Assembly: GCA_947501935.1 (NCBI GenBank) | Contig: CANMXU010000005.1 | Location: forward strand, 208,862-272,861 | DNA length: 64,000 nt | Direction of reading: 5' to 3' | From: an uncultured Alteromonadaceae bacterium | GTDB lineage: Bacteria; Pseudomonadota; Gammaproteobacteria; Enterobacterales; Alteromonadaceae | Shown here: positions 1 to 8,631 of the stretch, piece by piece | Position numbering within the stretch: the first letter of the stretch is position 1 | How the letters are laid out: the number at the start of each line of letters is the position of its first letter | Made by a program: the position numbers and the translations under genes | The notes under the pieces: model-generated | What the model saw: only the letters and a program-made list of their open reading frames with translations | The model's database searches: none | What the model was told of the DNA's origin: nothing

Positions 1-270
1 TAACGCAAACGCGAGCAACAGTGAATGGCGAAAACCAATTTTATCGGCAATAGCACCGGTAAAAGTTGGCAGGAAATAAAGGCCTGCAGAAAAAGAGCCC
101 GAAATCCACGCAGCTTGAATATCGTCAAAGCCTAAAATTCGTGAAAGATATAAGGTAATTACAATGAAAACACCATAATAAGCGGCGCGTTCAAGTAACT
201 CGACACTGTTAGCTATCCAAAAGTTTTTCGGATAACTTTGAAAAACAGAGGGCTTGGTTGTTGTGGTCAT
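1..270 (-). CDS. MFS transporter, POT/PTR-like, N-terminal part only
   Basis: This is the first 90 codons of a leftward gene that continues beyond the left edge; the ATG is at 270. The translation starts MTTTTKPSVFQSYPKNFW and contains ELLERAAYYG, a first membrane helix (VFIVITLYL), and then GAIADKIGFRHS, which fits the loop 2-3 signature of the major facilitator superfamily. The E-x-x-ER-x-x-YYG pattern is typical of proton-coupled oligopeptide (POT/PTR) transporters and their relatives, so a peptide-type substrate is possible but unproven from this fragment. It diverges from a secreted S9 peptidase gene, which would fit uptake of the released peptides. The family (MFS) is fairly sure, the substrate is not. 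Confidence 0.75.
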   Translation of the reverse strand, partial: MTTTTKPSVFQSYPKNFWIANSVELLERAAYYGVFIVITLYLSRILGFDDIQAAWISGSFSAGLYFLPTFTGAIADKIGFRHSLLLAFAL

Positions 271-646
271 ATTTGTCTCAACTTCATGTTTGAACCCTGC
301 AAATGGCTTTTTTATCTCACCTTGTGCTATCAATAAAAAAACTGCGGGGTTTGTTGTAATAATTTTAAAAGGGTTAACTCAATTCAAATTAAGTTTTATT
401 GTTTTTATAGGCTAACTTTAACTTGGTAGGTTTTTGACTAAAGGTACGTACTTTACTCAAAAATCTACAAACCAAAGTGCGAGCAACAGTTTACCGATAT
501 CAAAAGTCTATATTGTCTATTTAATCTCGTTTTTTGCTCTATTCGTCTATTTTAGCGGTGTTGATGTTGGTTTAACTACTAAGAAATAGATAATATTAAG
601 CGACAATAAGTAACAAAAAGTACGCGTTAAAAGGAAAAGTCACCAC
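271..646. other. Divergent intergenic region (MFS / S9 peptidase)
   Basis: No gene is visible in this 376-bp AT-rich gap. It must carry the promoters for both divergent genes. The one striking structure is a near-perfect 43-bp inverted repeat at 426-468, listed separately. A ribosome-binding site for the peptidase (AAGGAAAAG, 631-639) lies just before its GTG start. Confidence 0.6.
426..468. repeat. Imperfect 43-bp palindrome
   Basis: The left arm starts GTAGGTTTTTGACTAAAG and the right arm is its near reverse complement, ending CTCAAAAATCTAC. The centre is GTACGTAC, with effectively no loop. Over about 21 positions per arm I count one wobble-type difference, one mismatch and one extra base. 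It lies about 155 bp upstream of the MFS start and about 180 bp upstream of the peptidase start. It could be a dimeric or tetrameric operator, a cruciform or a relic of a small repeat; the sequence alone does not decide. Confidence 0.6.
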
Positions 647-2728
647 GTGAAAAAAAAACTTACTACCATAAAAAAAACCTTAGCCTTAGCTATCGGCTTA
701 ATCAGCTACTCAGCACTTGCCGCTGATACATTTACCGCTGAAGAATTAGCAACGTTGCAACAAGTCAGCCAAGCACAAGTTAGCCCTAATGGTGAAACTA
801 TTGCTTTTACCCGTTCAGTTCCCCGTGAACTTTATGTCGAAAAAGATGGCTTAAACTGGGATGAGCTTTATGTTGTTGACGATAAAGGCAATGAACGTGC
901 TTTTATTACCGGCAAAGTAAACATCAAAAACATTCAATGGTCTGCTGACGGTAGCCAGATTTATTTTCTCAGTAAAATGAAAGATGATAAATTTACCTCA
1001 CTCTACCAAATTGCCATCAACGGCGGCCAAGCACAAAAAGTAGCGGCGCTTAAAGGCACCAGCATCAGTGACTATGAAATTACCGCAAAAACCGGTCAAA
1101 TAGCTCTTTTAGCAAAACCTGCCAAAGACGCTTCAGAGAAAAAGCTTAAAGAGTTTGGTTTTAAAGCCGAAATTTATGAAGAAAATTTAGTTAACCAACA
1201 ACTTTATGTAGTTGACCTAAAAGCAAGTAATAAAGAATTAACGCCAAGCCCATGGCCAATTGACACTTATGCTTCAGACATTCATTGGTCTCCGTCTGGC
1301 GAGCGTTTATTAGTAAAAACCCAACCAACAGCGTTAATTGACGACAAGTACATGAAGTCGCAATGGCACATTGTTGACGCGAAAAGCCAGCAAGTTACCA
1401 CTTCATTTGCCACAGAAGGAAAGCTAGGCGCAGCTGAATTTTCTTATGACGGTAAATATGTTGCTTTACACGGCGCAGAAGACAAACACGATCCAGCTAA
1501 TGGCCGTTTGTTTTTAGCTGAAACCGCTACAGGTAAAGTAACTGACTGGTTACCTAACCATTTAGGCCATGTCAGTGATTTTGAATGGGCGAATGATGAA
1601 AACAGCTTATTCTTTGCCAGCAACATTGGCACTGAAACCGTTATCGCCAAAATCAAACCAGGTAAAAACAGCTATAAAACGCTAGTAAAACCGGGGAAAT
1701 TTATCGCCACTAACATCAGTGTTTCTGACTCTGACAAAACCATAGTCGTAAAAGCTAACACCGCTAAGCACCCGAACGAAGTATTTATGTTACGTGGTTC
1801 AAAAGCTAAATCTAGCCGTTTAACTGACTCAAACCCATGGTTGAGTAAAAAAACCTTGGCCAAGCAAGAAACTATTGAAATAAAAGCCCGTGACGGCGTA
1901 GAACTAAGTGGCGTATTAATTTACCCATTAGACTATAAAAAAGGTCAAAGCTACCCACTGATCATGTCAGTACATGGCGGCCCTGAAAGTCATGACAAAA
2001 ACGGTTGGGTAACGGCTTATTCTCGCCCTGGCCAATTGGCAGCAAGCCAAGGTTATGTAGTGTTCTATCCAAACTATCGAGGTAGTACAGGTAAAGGCGT
2101 TGCTTATTCAAAGCTTGGTCAAAATGATTATGCAGGTGCTGAATTTAACGACTTAGTCGACTTAAAAGATCACTTAGTTAACATTGGTTTAGTTGATGAA
2201 AAACGTGTTGGTATTACCGGTGGTTCATACGGCGGTTATGCATCAGCGTGGGCAGCAACTAAGTTAACCGAGCATTTTGCTGCGAGTGTAATGTTTGTTG
2301 GTATTTCTAACCAATTATCAAAATTTGGTACTACTGATATTTCTAATGAAATGCACTCAGTTCATGCCCGTTCTTACCCTTGGGACAAATGGCAATACTA
2401 TTTAGAGCGTAGCCCTATTTATTGGGCTGGTCAGTCAAAAACACCATTATTAATCATGCATGGTAAAAGTGACCCACGTGTACATCCGGCACAATCAATG
2501 GAACTTTATCGCTACATGAAAGTACAAGGTAAAGCCGTACGTTTAGTGTATTACCCAGATGAAGGCCATGGCAACAAGCGCATTGCGGCAAAATACGACT
2601 ACAACTTACGTTTAATGCGTTGGATGGATAACTATTTAAAAGCCGGCGAAACGACTATGCCAAGTCATGAAATTGACCATAAAGCAAAGTTGGCTGAGCA
2701 AAGCAAAAAAGCTAGCCCTGCCAAATAG
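647..2728 (+). CDS. Secreted S9-family (prolyl oligopeptidase type) peptidase
   Basis: Serine peptidase of family S9 (dipeptidyl-peptidase/acylaminoacyl-peptidase-like), 693 residues, predicted periplasmic. A signal peptide (KKKLTTIKK, then a hydrophobic core, ALA-A near residue 25) is followed by a beta-propeller-like region at about 30-400 and a C-terminal alpha/beta hydrolase domain at about 420-665. The catalytic triad is readable: nucleophile Ser527 in GGSYGGY, Asp609 in GKSDPRVHP and His641 in DEGHGNK. Such enzymes cleave short peptides, often after proline or at blocked N termini. The start is GTG at 647, chosen because AAGGAAAAG lies 8 bases upstream and the signal peptide begins there. 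The gene is monocistronic, with a strong terminator at 2762-2797. The divergent POT-like transporter suggests peptide nutrition. Confidence 0.9.
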   Translation: MKKKLTTIKKTLALAIGLISYSALAADTFTAEELATLQQVSQAQVSPNGETIAFTRSVPRELYVEKDGLNWDELYVVDDKGNERAFITGKVNIKNIQWSADGSQIYFLSKMKDDKFTSLYQIAINGGQAQKVAALKGTSISDYEITAKTGQIALLAKPAKDASEKKLKEFGFKAEIYEENLVNQQLYVVDLKASNKELTPSPWPIDTYASDIHWSPSGERLLVKTQPTALIDDKYMKSQWHIVDAKSQQVTTSFATEGKLGAAEFSYDGKYVALHGAEDKHDPANGRLFLAETATGKVTDWLPNHLGHVSDFEWANDENSLFFASNIGTETVIAKIKPGKNSYKTLVKPGKFIATNISVSDSDKTIVVKANTAKHPNEVFMLRGSKAKSSRLTDSNPWLSKKTLAKQETIEIKARDGVELSGVLIYPLDYKKGQSYPLIMSVHGGPESHDKNGWVTAYSRPGQLAASQGYVVFYPNYRGSTGKGVAYSKLGQNDYAGAEFNDLVDLKDHLVNIGLVDEKRVGITGGSYGGYASAWAATKLTEHFAASVMFVGISNQLSKFGTTDISNEMHSVHARSYPWDKWQYYLERSPIYWAGQSKTPLLIMHGKSDPRVHPAQSMELYRYMKVQGKAVRLVYYPDEGHGNKRIAAKYDYNLRLMRWMDNYLKAGETTMPSHEIDHKAKLAEQSKKASPAK

Positions 2729-3078
2729 TAGCTATTTCAGCAAAGCTAATGTTTAAATATCAAACCTCCCTAAGCTTCATTAGGGAGGTTTTTTTTATGA
2801 CTTTTCATACTGTGGAGTTGAAATGTTGATAGTAGTGAAAGCAATTCTGTTAAATTAATTCTCACGATATGGGAAATAACTTAATAAAATAAATAAGCTA
2901 GCATTGTTAACTTCGCCCTATTGTTACTTTGAACTTTACTTTGTACAAAAATTTCTTTATTAATTGAAGCAAACTATACTGATTTAACAGCGCAAAGGAT
3001 TTTGCCCGTAACTACAACCAAGATCATTTTTCGTTAGTGCTTATAAAAACAATATTAATTACATGAAAGGTAATAACC
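2729..3078. other. Intergenic region with terminator only
   Basis: This 350-bp AT-rich gap holds the S9 peptidase terminator near its left end and must hold the chemoreceptor promoter. I see no gene or further structure. The chemoreceptor has a ribosome-binding site (AAAGGTAATAACC) directly before its ATG at 3079. Confidence 0.6.
2762..2797 (+). terminator. Rho-independent terminator of the S9 peptidase gene
   Basis: The stem AACCTCCCTA / TAGGGAGGTT (10 bp) with an 8-base loop is followed by a run of eight T. It lies 35 bp after the stop codon. Confidence 0.92.
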
Positions 3079-4959
3079 ATGCTTTTGAAACAAAAAGTTT
3101 ATGCAAGTCTGATCAGTGCCATTGTTTTACCCTTAGCTATTTCAACCTTCCTTTTTTCTAACAATATAAAGTCTCATGCTGAGGAAAAGCTCGCTAAAAT
3201 TGATTTACCTACCGCCTTAGGCGAAGTTAGAAATGCGGTAGAGTTAGAGCTATTACAGCCGATTACCATGTCAAAAGCCATCGCCCAAAATACCTTAGTG
3301 ACTAACTGGTTAGCCAATGGCGAAAATGAACAGCAACTCGCTGATTTTACTCAATACTTAAGCAATATAAAAAATAAAGAAAATGCCATTACCTCGTTTA
3401 TTGTTTCAAAAAACTCCAGAAATTATTATACCGCCGACGGTATTTCGAGAAAAATTAGCCAAGCAGAAGACGGCTGGTTTTACAGTTTTATTAATTCAAG
3501 TAAAGAATTTGAACTTAGTTTAGATATTGATAAAAAATTAGGTAAAGCGGCAGTTTTCATTAATTATGCCATTGAAGTTAATGGCCAAAGAACAGCAATT
3601 GGCGGGGTTGGCCGCTCTTTAGAAGCGATGACCAAGCTTATTCAAAGCCACCATGTCGGTACAAGCGGTATTGTTTATTTAGTTGGTGCTAATGGCGAAA
3701 TAAAGCTACATCCTAATAAAAACTTAATTGGTAATCAGGTCAATCTTACTGCCGTACAAGGTGGCAAAATTGAAGAGATAAGCCAAGATGAGCGCAGTTT
3801 TATTCGCTCAAGCACACCATTAACTTCATTAGACTGGCATTTAGTCGCAGAAATTCCTGAACAAGAACTATACGGCGCAATTGATGACGCCATTAATATG
3901 AATATATTATTCGGGGTGATTATTGCTGCGATTGGCTTTGTTTTAGTCCGTATTTTATCTAACCAAATTTTCAAACCTATTGAAGTTATCACCAAAGCAG
4001 TAAATGCGTTAACCCAAAATGACGGCGATTTAACTGCACGTTTGCCGATTAAAGACGAAAATGAAATTAGTAAACTCGCTGATAACTTTAATGTTTTCCT
4101 CGAACAATTACATGGCATGTTTTGCCAAGTTTCAGAGTCTTCTCAAAGTGTGAAAAATATTTCCGACAGTGTAAAAACCGAAATGAGCCAAGCGATGAAG
4201 CTTTCAGAAAATCAGTCAGAAAGTACTCACACCGTTGCTGCCGCAGTTAATGAAATGGAAATGACGGTATTAGAGATATCTGAAAGTGCTAACCGAGCCT
4301 CAGAAATAGCCAATGACTCGCAAGATGAAACCGTAAAAGGTAATGCTTATGTGGTTGAAACTATCGAGCAGATGACACTTTTAGAGCAATCGATGGCGTC
4401 ATCTGTGCAATCTGTATCTGAATTATCAGATGAAATTCAATCGATTACTCATGTACTTGAAGTAATTAAAGGTATTTCAGAACAAACCAACTTACTTGCC
4501 TTGAACGCCGCCATTGAAGCTGCTCGCGCCGGAGAACAAGGCCGTGGTTTTGCTGTAGTTGCTGACGAAGTAAGAACGCTTGCACAAAAAACGGCGGAGT
4601 CGACCGAAGAAATAAATTCGATGATCAATACCTTAAAATCAAAAGCCAGCGATACGGTATCAGCCATTGAAGTAGGTAGTAATTCCACCAAACAAACCTC
4701 AGACAGACTCAGCCAAACGGGCGAAACTTTATCAGATGTATCCACTAAAATTGAAAGTTTAACCGAGGTGAATACTCAAGTAGCCACCGCCACCAAAGAG
4801 CAAACCAGTGCGACATCAGAGATTAGCCATAACATTGTTTTAATTTCAGATACCGCCAGTGAAACTAAAGACAAGGTGCTGCAATCAACCGAGCTTTGTA
4901 ATCAGCTTAATGAAGAGGCAAATTCCTTAGATAATTTGATCAATAAATTCACCTTATGA
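3079..4959 (+). CDS. Methyl-accepting chemotaxis protein with periplasmic Cache domain
   Basis: Transmembrane chemoreceptor of 626 residues. Helix TM1 is near residues 8-28 and a periplasmic Cache-type ligand-binding region spans about 35-270 (SRNYYTADG and DGWFYSFIN are typical of Cache folds). TM2 is at about 272-295, then HAMP to about 350 and the cytoplasmic signalling coiled coil. The kinase-control tip is intact: [19 protein letters not shown] near residue 467, followed by [18 protein letters not shown]. It should relay ligand binding to CheA/CheW; the ligand cannot be read from the sequence. There is no C-terminal CheR-binding pentapeptide (it ends NKFTL). The gene stands alone, with a bidirectional terminator after it. 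No che genes are in the window. Confidence 0.93.
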   Translation: MLLKQKVYASLISAIVLPLAISTFLFSNNIKSHAEEKLAKIDLPTALGEVRNAVELELLQPITMSKAIAQNTLVTNWLANGENEQQLADFTQYLSNIKNKENAITSFIVSKNSRNYYTADGISRKISQAEDGWFYSFINSSKEFELSLDIDKKLGKAAVFINYAIEVNGQRTAIGGVGRSLEAMTKLIQSHHVGTSGIVYLVGANGEIKLHPNKNLIGNQVNLTAVQGGKIEEISQDERSFIRSSTPLTSLDWHLVAEIPEQELYGAIDDAINMNILFGVIIAAIGFVLVRILSNQIFKPIEVITKAVNALTQNDGDLTARLPIKDENEISKLADNFNVFLEQLHGMFCQVSESSQSVKNISDSVKTEMSQAMKLSENQSESTHTVAAAVNEMEMTVLEISESANRASEIANDSQDETVKGNAYVVETIEQMTLLEQSMASSVQSVSELSDEIQSITHVLEVIKGISEQTNLLALNAAIEAARAGEQGRGFAVVADEVRTLAQKTAESTEEINSMINTLKSKASDTVSAIEVGSNSTKQTSDRLSQTGETLSDVSTKIESLTEVNTQVATATKEQTSATSEISHNIVLISDTASETKDKVLQSTELCNQLNEEANSLDNLINKFTL

Positions 4960-5004
4960 TCAATAACTAAACGATAAAAAATAAAGAGTTAAAATAGTAC
5001 CATT

Positions 5005-5045
5005 AAAAAACGAGCAATAGCCTTCCCCCTACTGCTCGTTTTTTT
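5005..5045. terminator. Bidirectional terminator between chemoreceptor and aspA
   Basis: The stem AACGAGCAATAG / CTACTGCTCGTT has one wobble pair. It is flanked by an A run on the left and a T run on the right, so it can end transcription from either side. Leftward aspA transcripts would cross the heptamer array at 5050-5188 before reaching it. Confidence 0.88.
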
Positions 5046-5049
5046 ATTG

Positions 5050-5188
5050 CTTACTCTTCTATCTTCTATCTTCTATCTTCTATCTTCCAACTTCTGGCTT
5101 TTGGCTTCTAACTTCTGGCTTTTGGCTTCTGGCTTTTGGCTTCTGGCTTTTGGCTTCTGGCTTTTGGCTTCTGGCTTACTGCTATTCG
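5050..5188. repeat. Heptanucleotide tandem array A (CTTNNNN)
   Basis: An uninterrupted 7-bp-periodic array. From 5056 to 5181 there are 18 units that all begin with CTT: four CTTCTAT, one CTTCCAA, then mostly alternating CTTCTGG and CTTTTGG, with CTTCTAA and a final CTTACTG. A partial unit (CTTACT) precedes them and a decayed one (CTATTCG) follows. The array ends at 5188, directly against the aspA stop codon at 5189-5191, and begins just after the terminator at 5005-5045. The alternation of two variants gives a 14-bp higher-order repeat. It is not coding: the open frame through it yields only a monotonous hydrophobic peptide. Confidence 0.95.
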
Positions 5189-6619
5189 TTAAGTCATTTT
5201 ACTGGGCTGTAAAATATCTTCTAACTGCCCATCTGTTAACAATTGCTGTTCTTTAATTAATTCAACCACCGAGCGATTAGAAATTAACGCCATTTTGGCC
5301 AACTTACTGGTAACTTCATATCCTAAATAAGGATTCAGTGCGGTGATCAAGCCTAAGCTGTTGTCTAGTAAGTCACGACAACGTAGCTCATTCGCCTCAA
5401 TATCGTCAACACAATGATTTTTAAACATAGTTATCGCGTTGGTTAATAAGTCCATTGAGTCTAGAATATTTACCGTGATCAAAGGCTCCATCGCATTAAG
5501 TTGCAACTGCCCTGCTTCTGCCGCCATGGTTATTGCCATATCATTACCCACGACTTGATAAGCACATTGATTCACCGCTTCAGGAATAACAGGGTTTACC
5601 TTACCCGGCATAATAGAGCTGCCCGGTTGGCGTGCCGGTAAACTTATTTCACTTAAGCCTGCTTTTGGTCCCATGCTTAATAAGCGCAAATCGTTAGCAA
5701 TTTTTGACAACTTCAAGGCCAAGCGCTTTAAGGTGGCAGAATAAATAACAAAAGCCCCCATATCAGAGCTGGCTTCCACTAAATCTTCTGCGACGCTAAA
5801 ATCAATATTGGTAAGCTTCTGTAAAGCGGTGATCGCCAAGTTACCATAGCCTGGCTGAGTATTAATTGAGGTGCCAACAGCGGTGCCGCCTAAGTTTATT
5901 TCAGTTAATAACTTGCTGATTGTCGCCAGTAACTTAATATCTTCTTTAATCGTCGATGAAAAGCCTTTAAATTCTTGTCCTAAAGTCATCGGCACGGCGT
6001 CTTGCAGCTGGGTTCGAGCAAGTTTTAAAATATGGTCAAACTGTTGGCCTTTATCGGCAAAACTCGTTACTAAGCCATTAAGTGCTAACATCAATTTTTT
6101 CTGCTTTAGCAAAATTGCTAATCTAACCGCACTTGGGTAAACATCGTTGGTTGATTGCGACATATTTACATCAATATTGGGGTGTAAATATTCATACTCG
6201 CCTTTTTGATGCCCTAAATGTTCAAGGGCAATGTTGGCAATAACTTCATTAGCATTCATATTACTTGAAGTACCCGCGCCGCCTTGGATCATATCAATAG
6301 CAAAAGCTTGGTGATGCTCTCCTAAAATAAGTCGTTCTGCGGCCGCGCAAATAGCTACGGTTTTCTCATCAGAAAGTATTTTCTGAGCATTATTGGCTTG
6401 TGCACAAGCATATTTAACATAGGCGAGTGCCTGAATTAATTCAGGGTATGAAAATAACTTATTGTTTGATAGCTGAAAATTATTAATCGCGCGCTGCGTT
6501 TGAATACCGTAATAACATAAATTGTCTATTGGCATACTACCGAGTAAATCAGTTTCTATACGAGAATTGTCGGTTAATGGCGACGTGGTTTTTATTATTG
6601 TAGGAGCTGCTAAAGTCAT
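5189..6619 (-). CDS. aspA: Aspartate ammonia-lyase (aspartase)
   Basis: Cytoplasmic enzyme of the fumarase/aspartase superfamily, 476 residues, converting L-aspartate to fumarate plus ammonia. It closely follows enterobacterial AspA along its length: RIETDLLG at the start, YGIQTQRAI, QGGAGTSSNMNANEV, SQSTNDVYPS, GRTQLQDAV-like TQLQDAVPMTLGQEF, and the superfamily signature GSSIMPGKVNPV at residues 333-344, whose serine loop supplies the catalytic base. QGGAGTS and QLQDAVP favour aspartase over fumarase C. The N terminus has about 17 residues more than the usual start, so initiation slightly downstream is possible. A HypT-like LysR regulator gene lies 172 bp upstream on the same strand. The 3' end abuts a heptamer repeat array. 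Confidence 0.93.
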   Translation of the reverse strand: MTLAAPTIIKTTSPLTDNSRIETDLLGSMPIDNLCYYGIQTQRAINNFQLSNNKLFSYPELIQALAYVKYACAQANNAQKILSDEKTVAICAAAERLILGEHHQAFAIDMIQGGAGTSSNMNANEVIANIALEHLGHQKGEYEYLHPNIDVNMSQSTNDVYPSAVRLAILLKQKKLMLALNGLVTSFADKGQQFDHILKLARTQLQDAVPMTLGQEFKGFSSTIKEDIKLLATISKLLTEINLGGTAVGTSINTQPGYGNLAITALQKLTNIDFSVAEDLVEASSDMGAFVIYSATLKRLALKLSKIANDLRLLSMGPKAGLSEISLPARQPGSSIMPGKVNPVIPEAVNQCAYQVVGNDMAITMAAEAGQLQLNAMEPLITVNILDSMDLLTNAITMFKNHCVDDIEANELRCRDLLDNSLGLITALNPYLGYEVTSKLAKMALISNRSVVELIKEQQLLTDGQLEDILQPSKMT

Positions 6620-6791
6620 GTTTTCTATTGCCTAATTAAAGAGGGCTCAAGATTATGATTTAGCCAAGAAAACTGCCAATGCTGAATTTAAATCAAGTTA
6701 TGCAAGTTGTGCATAACGTCTGCTCACACCATATATAAAGGCTGTTTATAATATTATTTAGAAAAACAAAGCGAATATTATTTATTTGATG

Positions 6792-7676
6792 TTAAAGACG
6801 AAAACTCTGCAAACTTTGCCAAAGTTTTTGTAATGGCTCATTACCAACATTATTTCGATAAAGCCTCACTTCAAGTTCAGGCTGCCATTGATGACCACCA
6901 GCAATAGCCAACTTATTATTAGCCAGTTCGTCATGAATACTAAATTCAGGGATCCACGCAACACCTAAGCCTTTTAATGCCATCATTTTCAAACTATCGG
7001 CCATTGAAGACTCTAAAATTTGTTGTACGTTTAAGCGTGATTGGTTTCGGCTTATCAAACGGTTAACCACCCGACCTAAATAGATACTGTGCTGATATCC
7101 CAAATACGGGGTGACGTTTTCAACATCAGATAATCGATAACAAGGCTGACCAAAATCATCGGTTTTACATACCGGCAGTAACTTCACTTTTCCTAATAAT
7201 AGCGAGTCTTGATGCAACTGCTTCAGTAAAGGGTCGCTAAAGGCGAGTAAATAGTCACAACGCTTTGAGGTCAGTAAATTCACACAATCGTCAGCATCGG
7301 CGACCTTTAACTTGGTTTCAATATCAAACGGTAGTTGACGCATTTTCTCCAAAAAAGCAGGGAAAACGCCTAAAGACAAGGTATGTGTAGCAGCAACAGT
7401 TAAGGTAGTCGCATTATTGTCATCACGATAATCATTAAACTTAGCTAATGCCGCCAGCATTTCTTTGGCCGTTTTTTCAAAACGCTGACCTTGCTCTGTT
7501 AATACTATTGGGTGGTTTAAACGATTGAATAGCTTACAAGACAGCTTTTGCTCCAACGCTTTAATACGACGACTAAAGGCTGGTTGGGTAACATAGCGAC
7601 TTTGCGCAGCTAATGAGAAATTTTGTGTTTCTGCCAAGGCTAAAAAATCTTTCAACCATTTTGTTTCTATGTTCAT
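6792..7676 (-). CDS. LysR-family regulator, HypT (YjiE)-like
   Basis: Transcription factor of 294 residues. The N-terminal winged helix-turn-helix (about 3-62) reads NIETKWLKDFLALAETQNFS, then QPAFSRRIKALE, very close to the start of E. coli HypT/YjiE, a hypochlorite-responsive LysR regulator. The C-terminal effector-binding region (about 90-290) is less conserved and includes GLGVAWIPEFSI, a typical LysR substrate-domain segment. It lies 172 bp upstream of aspA on the same strand, so aspA is the obvious candidate target, although LysR proteins usually act on a divergent gene. The divergent neighbour here is the heme-binding DUF3365 gene 196 bp away. Whether it senses oxidants or an amino-acid metabolite is unknown. 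Confidence 0.85.
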   Translation of the reverse strand: MNIETKWLKDFLALAETQNFSLAAQSRYVTQPAFSRRIKALEQKLSCKLFNRLNHPIVLTEQGQRFEKTAKEMLAALAKFNDYRDDNNATTLTVAATHTLSLGVFPAFLEKMRQLPFDIETKLKVADADDCVNLLTSKRCDYLLAFSDPLLKQLHQDSLLLGKVKLLPVCKTDDFGQPCYRLSDVENVTPYLGYQHSIYLGRVVNRLISRNQSRLNVQQILESSMADSLKMMALKGLGVAWIPEFSIHDELANNKLAIAGGHQWQPELEVRLYRNNVGNEPLQKLWQSLQSFRL

Positions 7677-7872
7677 TGCTTTAGTTGGTTACACAAATAC
7701 TGCCAAATTGAATAATGAGTATAACAACTTAGTCTACAACTAATGTACTGGAAATTGGCGAAACGGCGACATTTGTGTAATTCTCAATAATAGACCGTTA
7801 TTTGTATAACGATGAGCTGTTGTGCAGCCTTGAAATACTTACCCAATTTACGATAAGGCTTAACAAAAATTT

Positions 7873-8631
7873 ATGAGTAGAATACCAGTTAAGCTTTTAA
7901 TGATCACTTACCTATTCGCTGCATTCGCGAATGCTGAACTGGCGGCGATGGCGAACCAGCAAGTGTTGGAAGACTTATCAAAAATGTACCGCTCATCAAT
8001 GGCTTATATTTTTAAACAACAAGCCTTAATTAATGGCGATCACTCAGATAAAAATCAGCTCTTTGGTTATCCGTTCATTGAAAATGTAAAACAAGCTCAT
8101 CAAGCAAAATTTTCCCAGCCATTTCCCGCAATAGATCATCCGCTAAAACAAAAGCTGATCGAGGCTATGATTGAAGTGATGGAAGACAACCGCACCCTAA
8201 TTTACGACAAAGAACTAAATTTTAAAGGCTTTATTCCCGCTATTTTTGCCTTGCAACTTTCAAATAAATTATCGCAAAAAGGCTTAGGGGTAAAAATTAA
8301 ATTCACCAGTCATGCTGATATGATCAGAAACCAGTTCAACCAGCCTGATGACTGGGAAACGGCGGCAATGGCAAAACTTGCTGCTAATAAAAAAAACTAT
8401 CTATATGATGAAAATGCTAGCTACCAAGGGAAAGCTGCATATCGACATTTCACCCCAATCACTATTCAACCATTTTGCTTAACTTGTCATGGCAGCCCAG
8501 GGCATAATCCGCTAAATGAAAATATAGCTAAAGAGCAATGGAGCTCATTTGATGTTACCGGCTTTAAAATGGAAGGTTGGCGCTTAGGTGACTTTGGTGG
8601 CGGTATTAGTGTGGTAGTTTATGAACTTTAA
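7873..8631 (+). CDS. Periplasmic c-type heme DUF3365 (Tll0287-like) protein
   Basis: Protein of 252 residues with a short signal peptide (VKLLMITYLFAAFANA) and one heme c attachment motif, CLTCH, at residues 202-206. The surroundings (YRHFTPITIQPFCLTCHGSP and, near the C terminus, GDFGGGISVVV) match the DUF3365/Tll0287-like heme family, in which a PAS-like fold covalently carries heme. In relatives this domain usually sits at the N terminus of kinases, cyclases or chemoreceptors and is thought to sense redox state or a gas. Here it stands alone with no output domain. The next gene overlaps its last 11 bases, so the two are co-translated. ATG at 7873 gives the signal peptide directly. Domain confident, function not. 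Confidence 0.82.
   Translation: MSRIPVKLLMITYLFAAFANAELAAMANQQVLEDLSKMYRSSMAYIFKQQALINGDHSDKNQLFGYPFIENVKQAHQAKFSQPFPAIDHPLKQKLIEAMIEVMEDNRTLIYDKELNFKGFIPAIFALQLSNKLSQKGLGVKIKFTSHADMIRNQFNQPDDWETAAMAKLAANKKNYLYDENASYQGKAAYRHFTPITIQPFCLTCHGSPGHNPLNENIAKEQWSSFDVTGFKMEGWRLGDFGGGISVVVYEL

Noticed and set aside
5050..5188. CRISPR array
   Set aside because: The repeat unit is 7 bp with no spacers, and no cas genes are nearby. The same holds for the arrays at 31821 and 63924.
5047..5256. Open frame across heptamer array A encoding a repetitive Leu/Trp/Phe-rich peptide
   Set aside because: Because 7 and 3 are coprime, a 7-bp repeat without stop codons stays open by default. There is no ribosome-binding site, the composition is purely a product of the repeat, and the frame runs into the aspA gene on the other strand.
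5189..6619. Class II fumarase instead of aspartase
   Set aside because: The superfamily signature is shared, but QGGAGTSSNMNANEV, TQLQDAVPMTLGQEF and the N terminus follow AspA much more closely than FumC.
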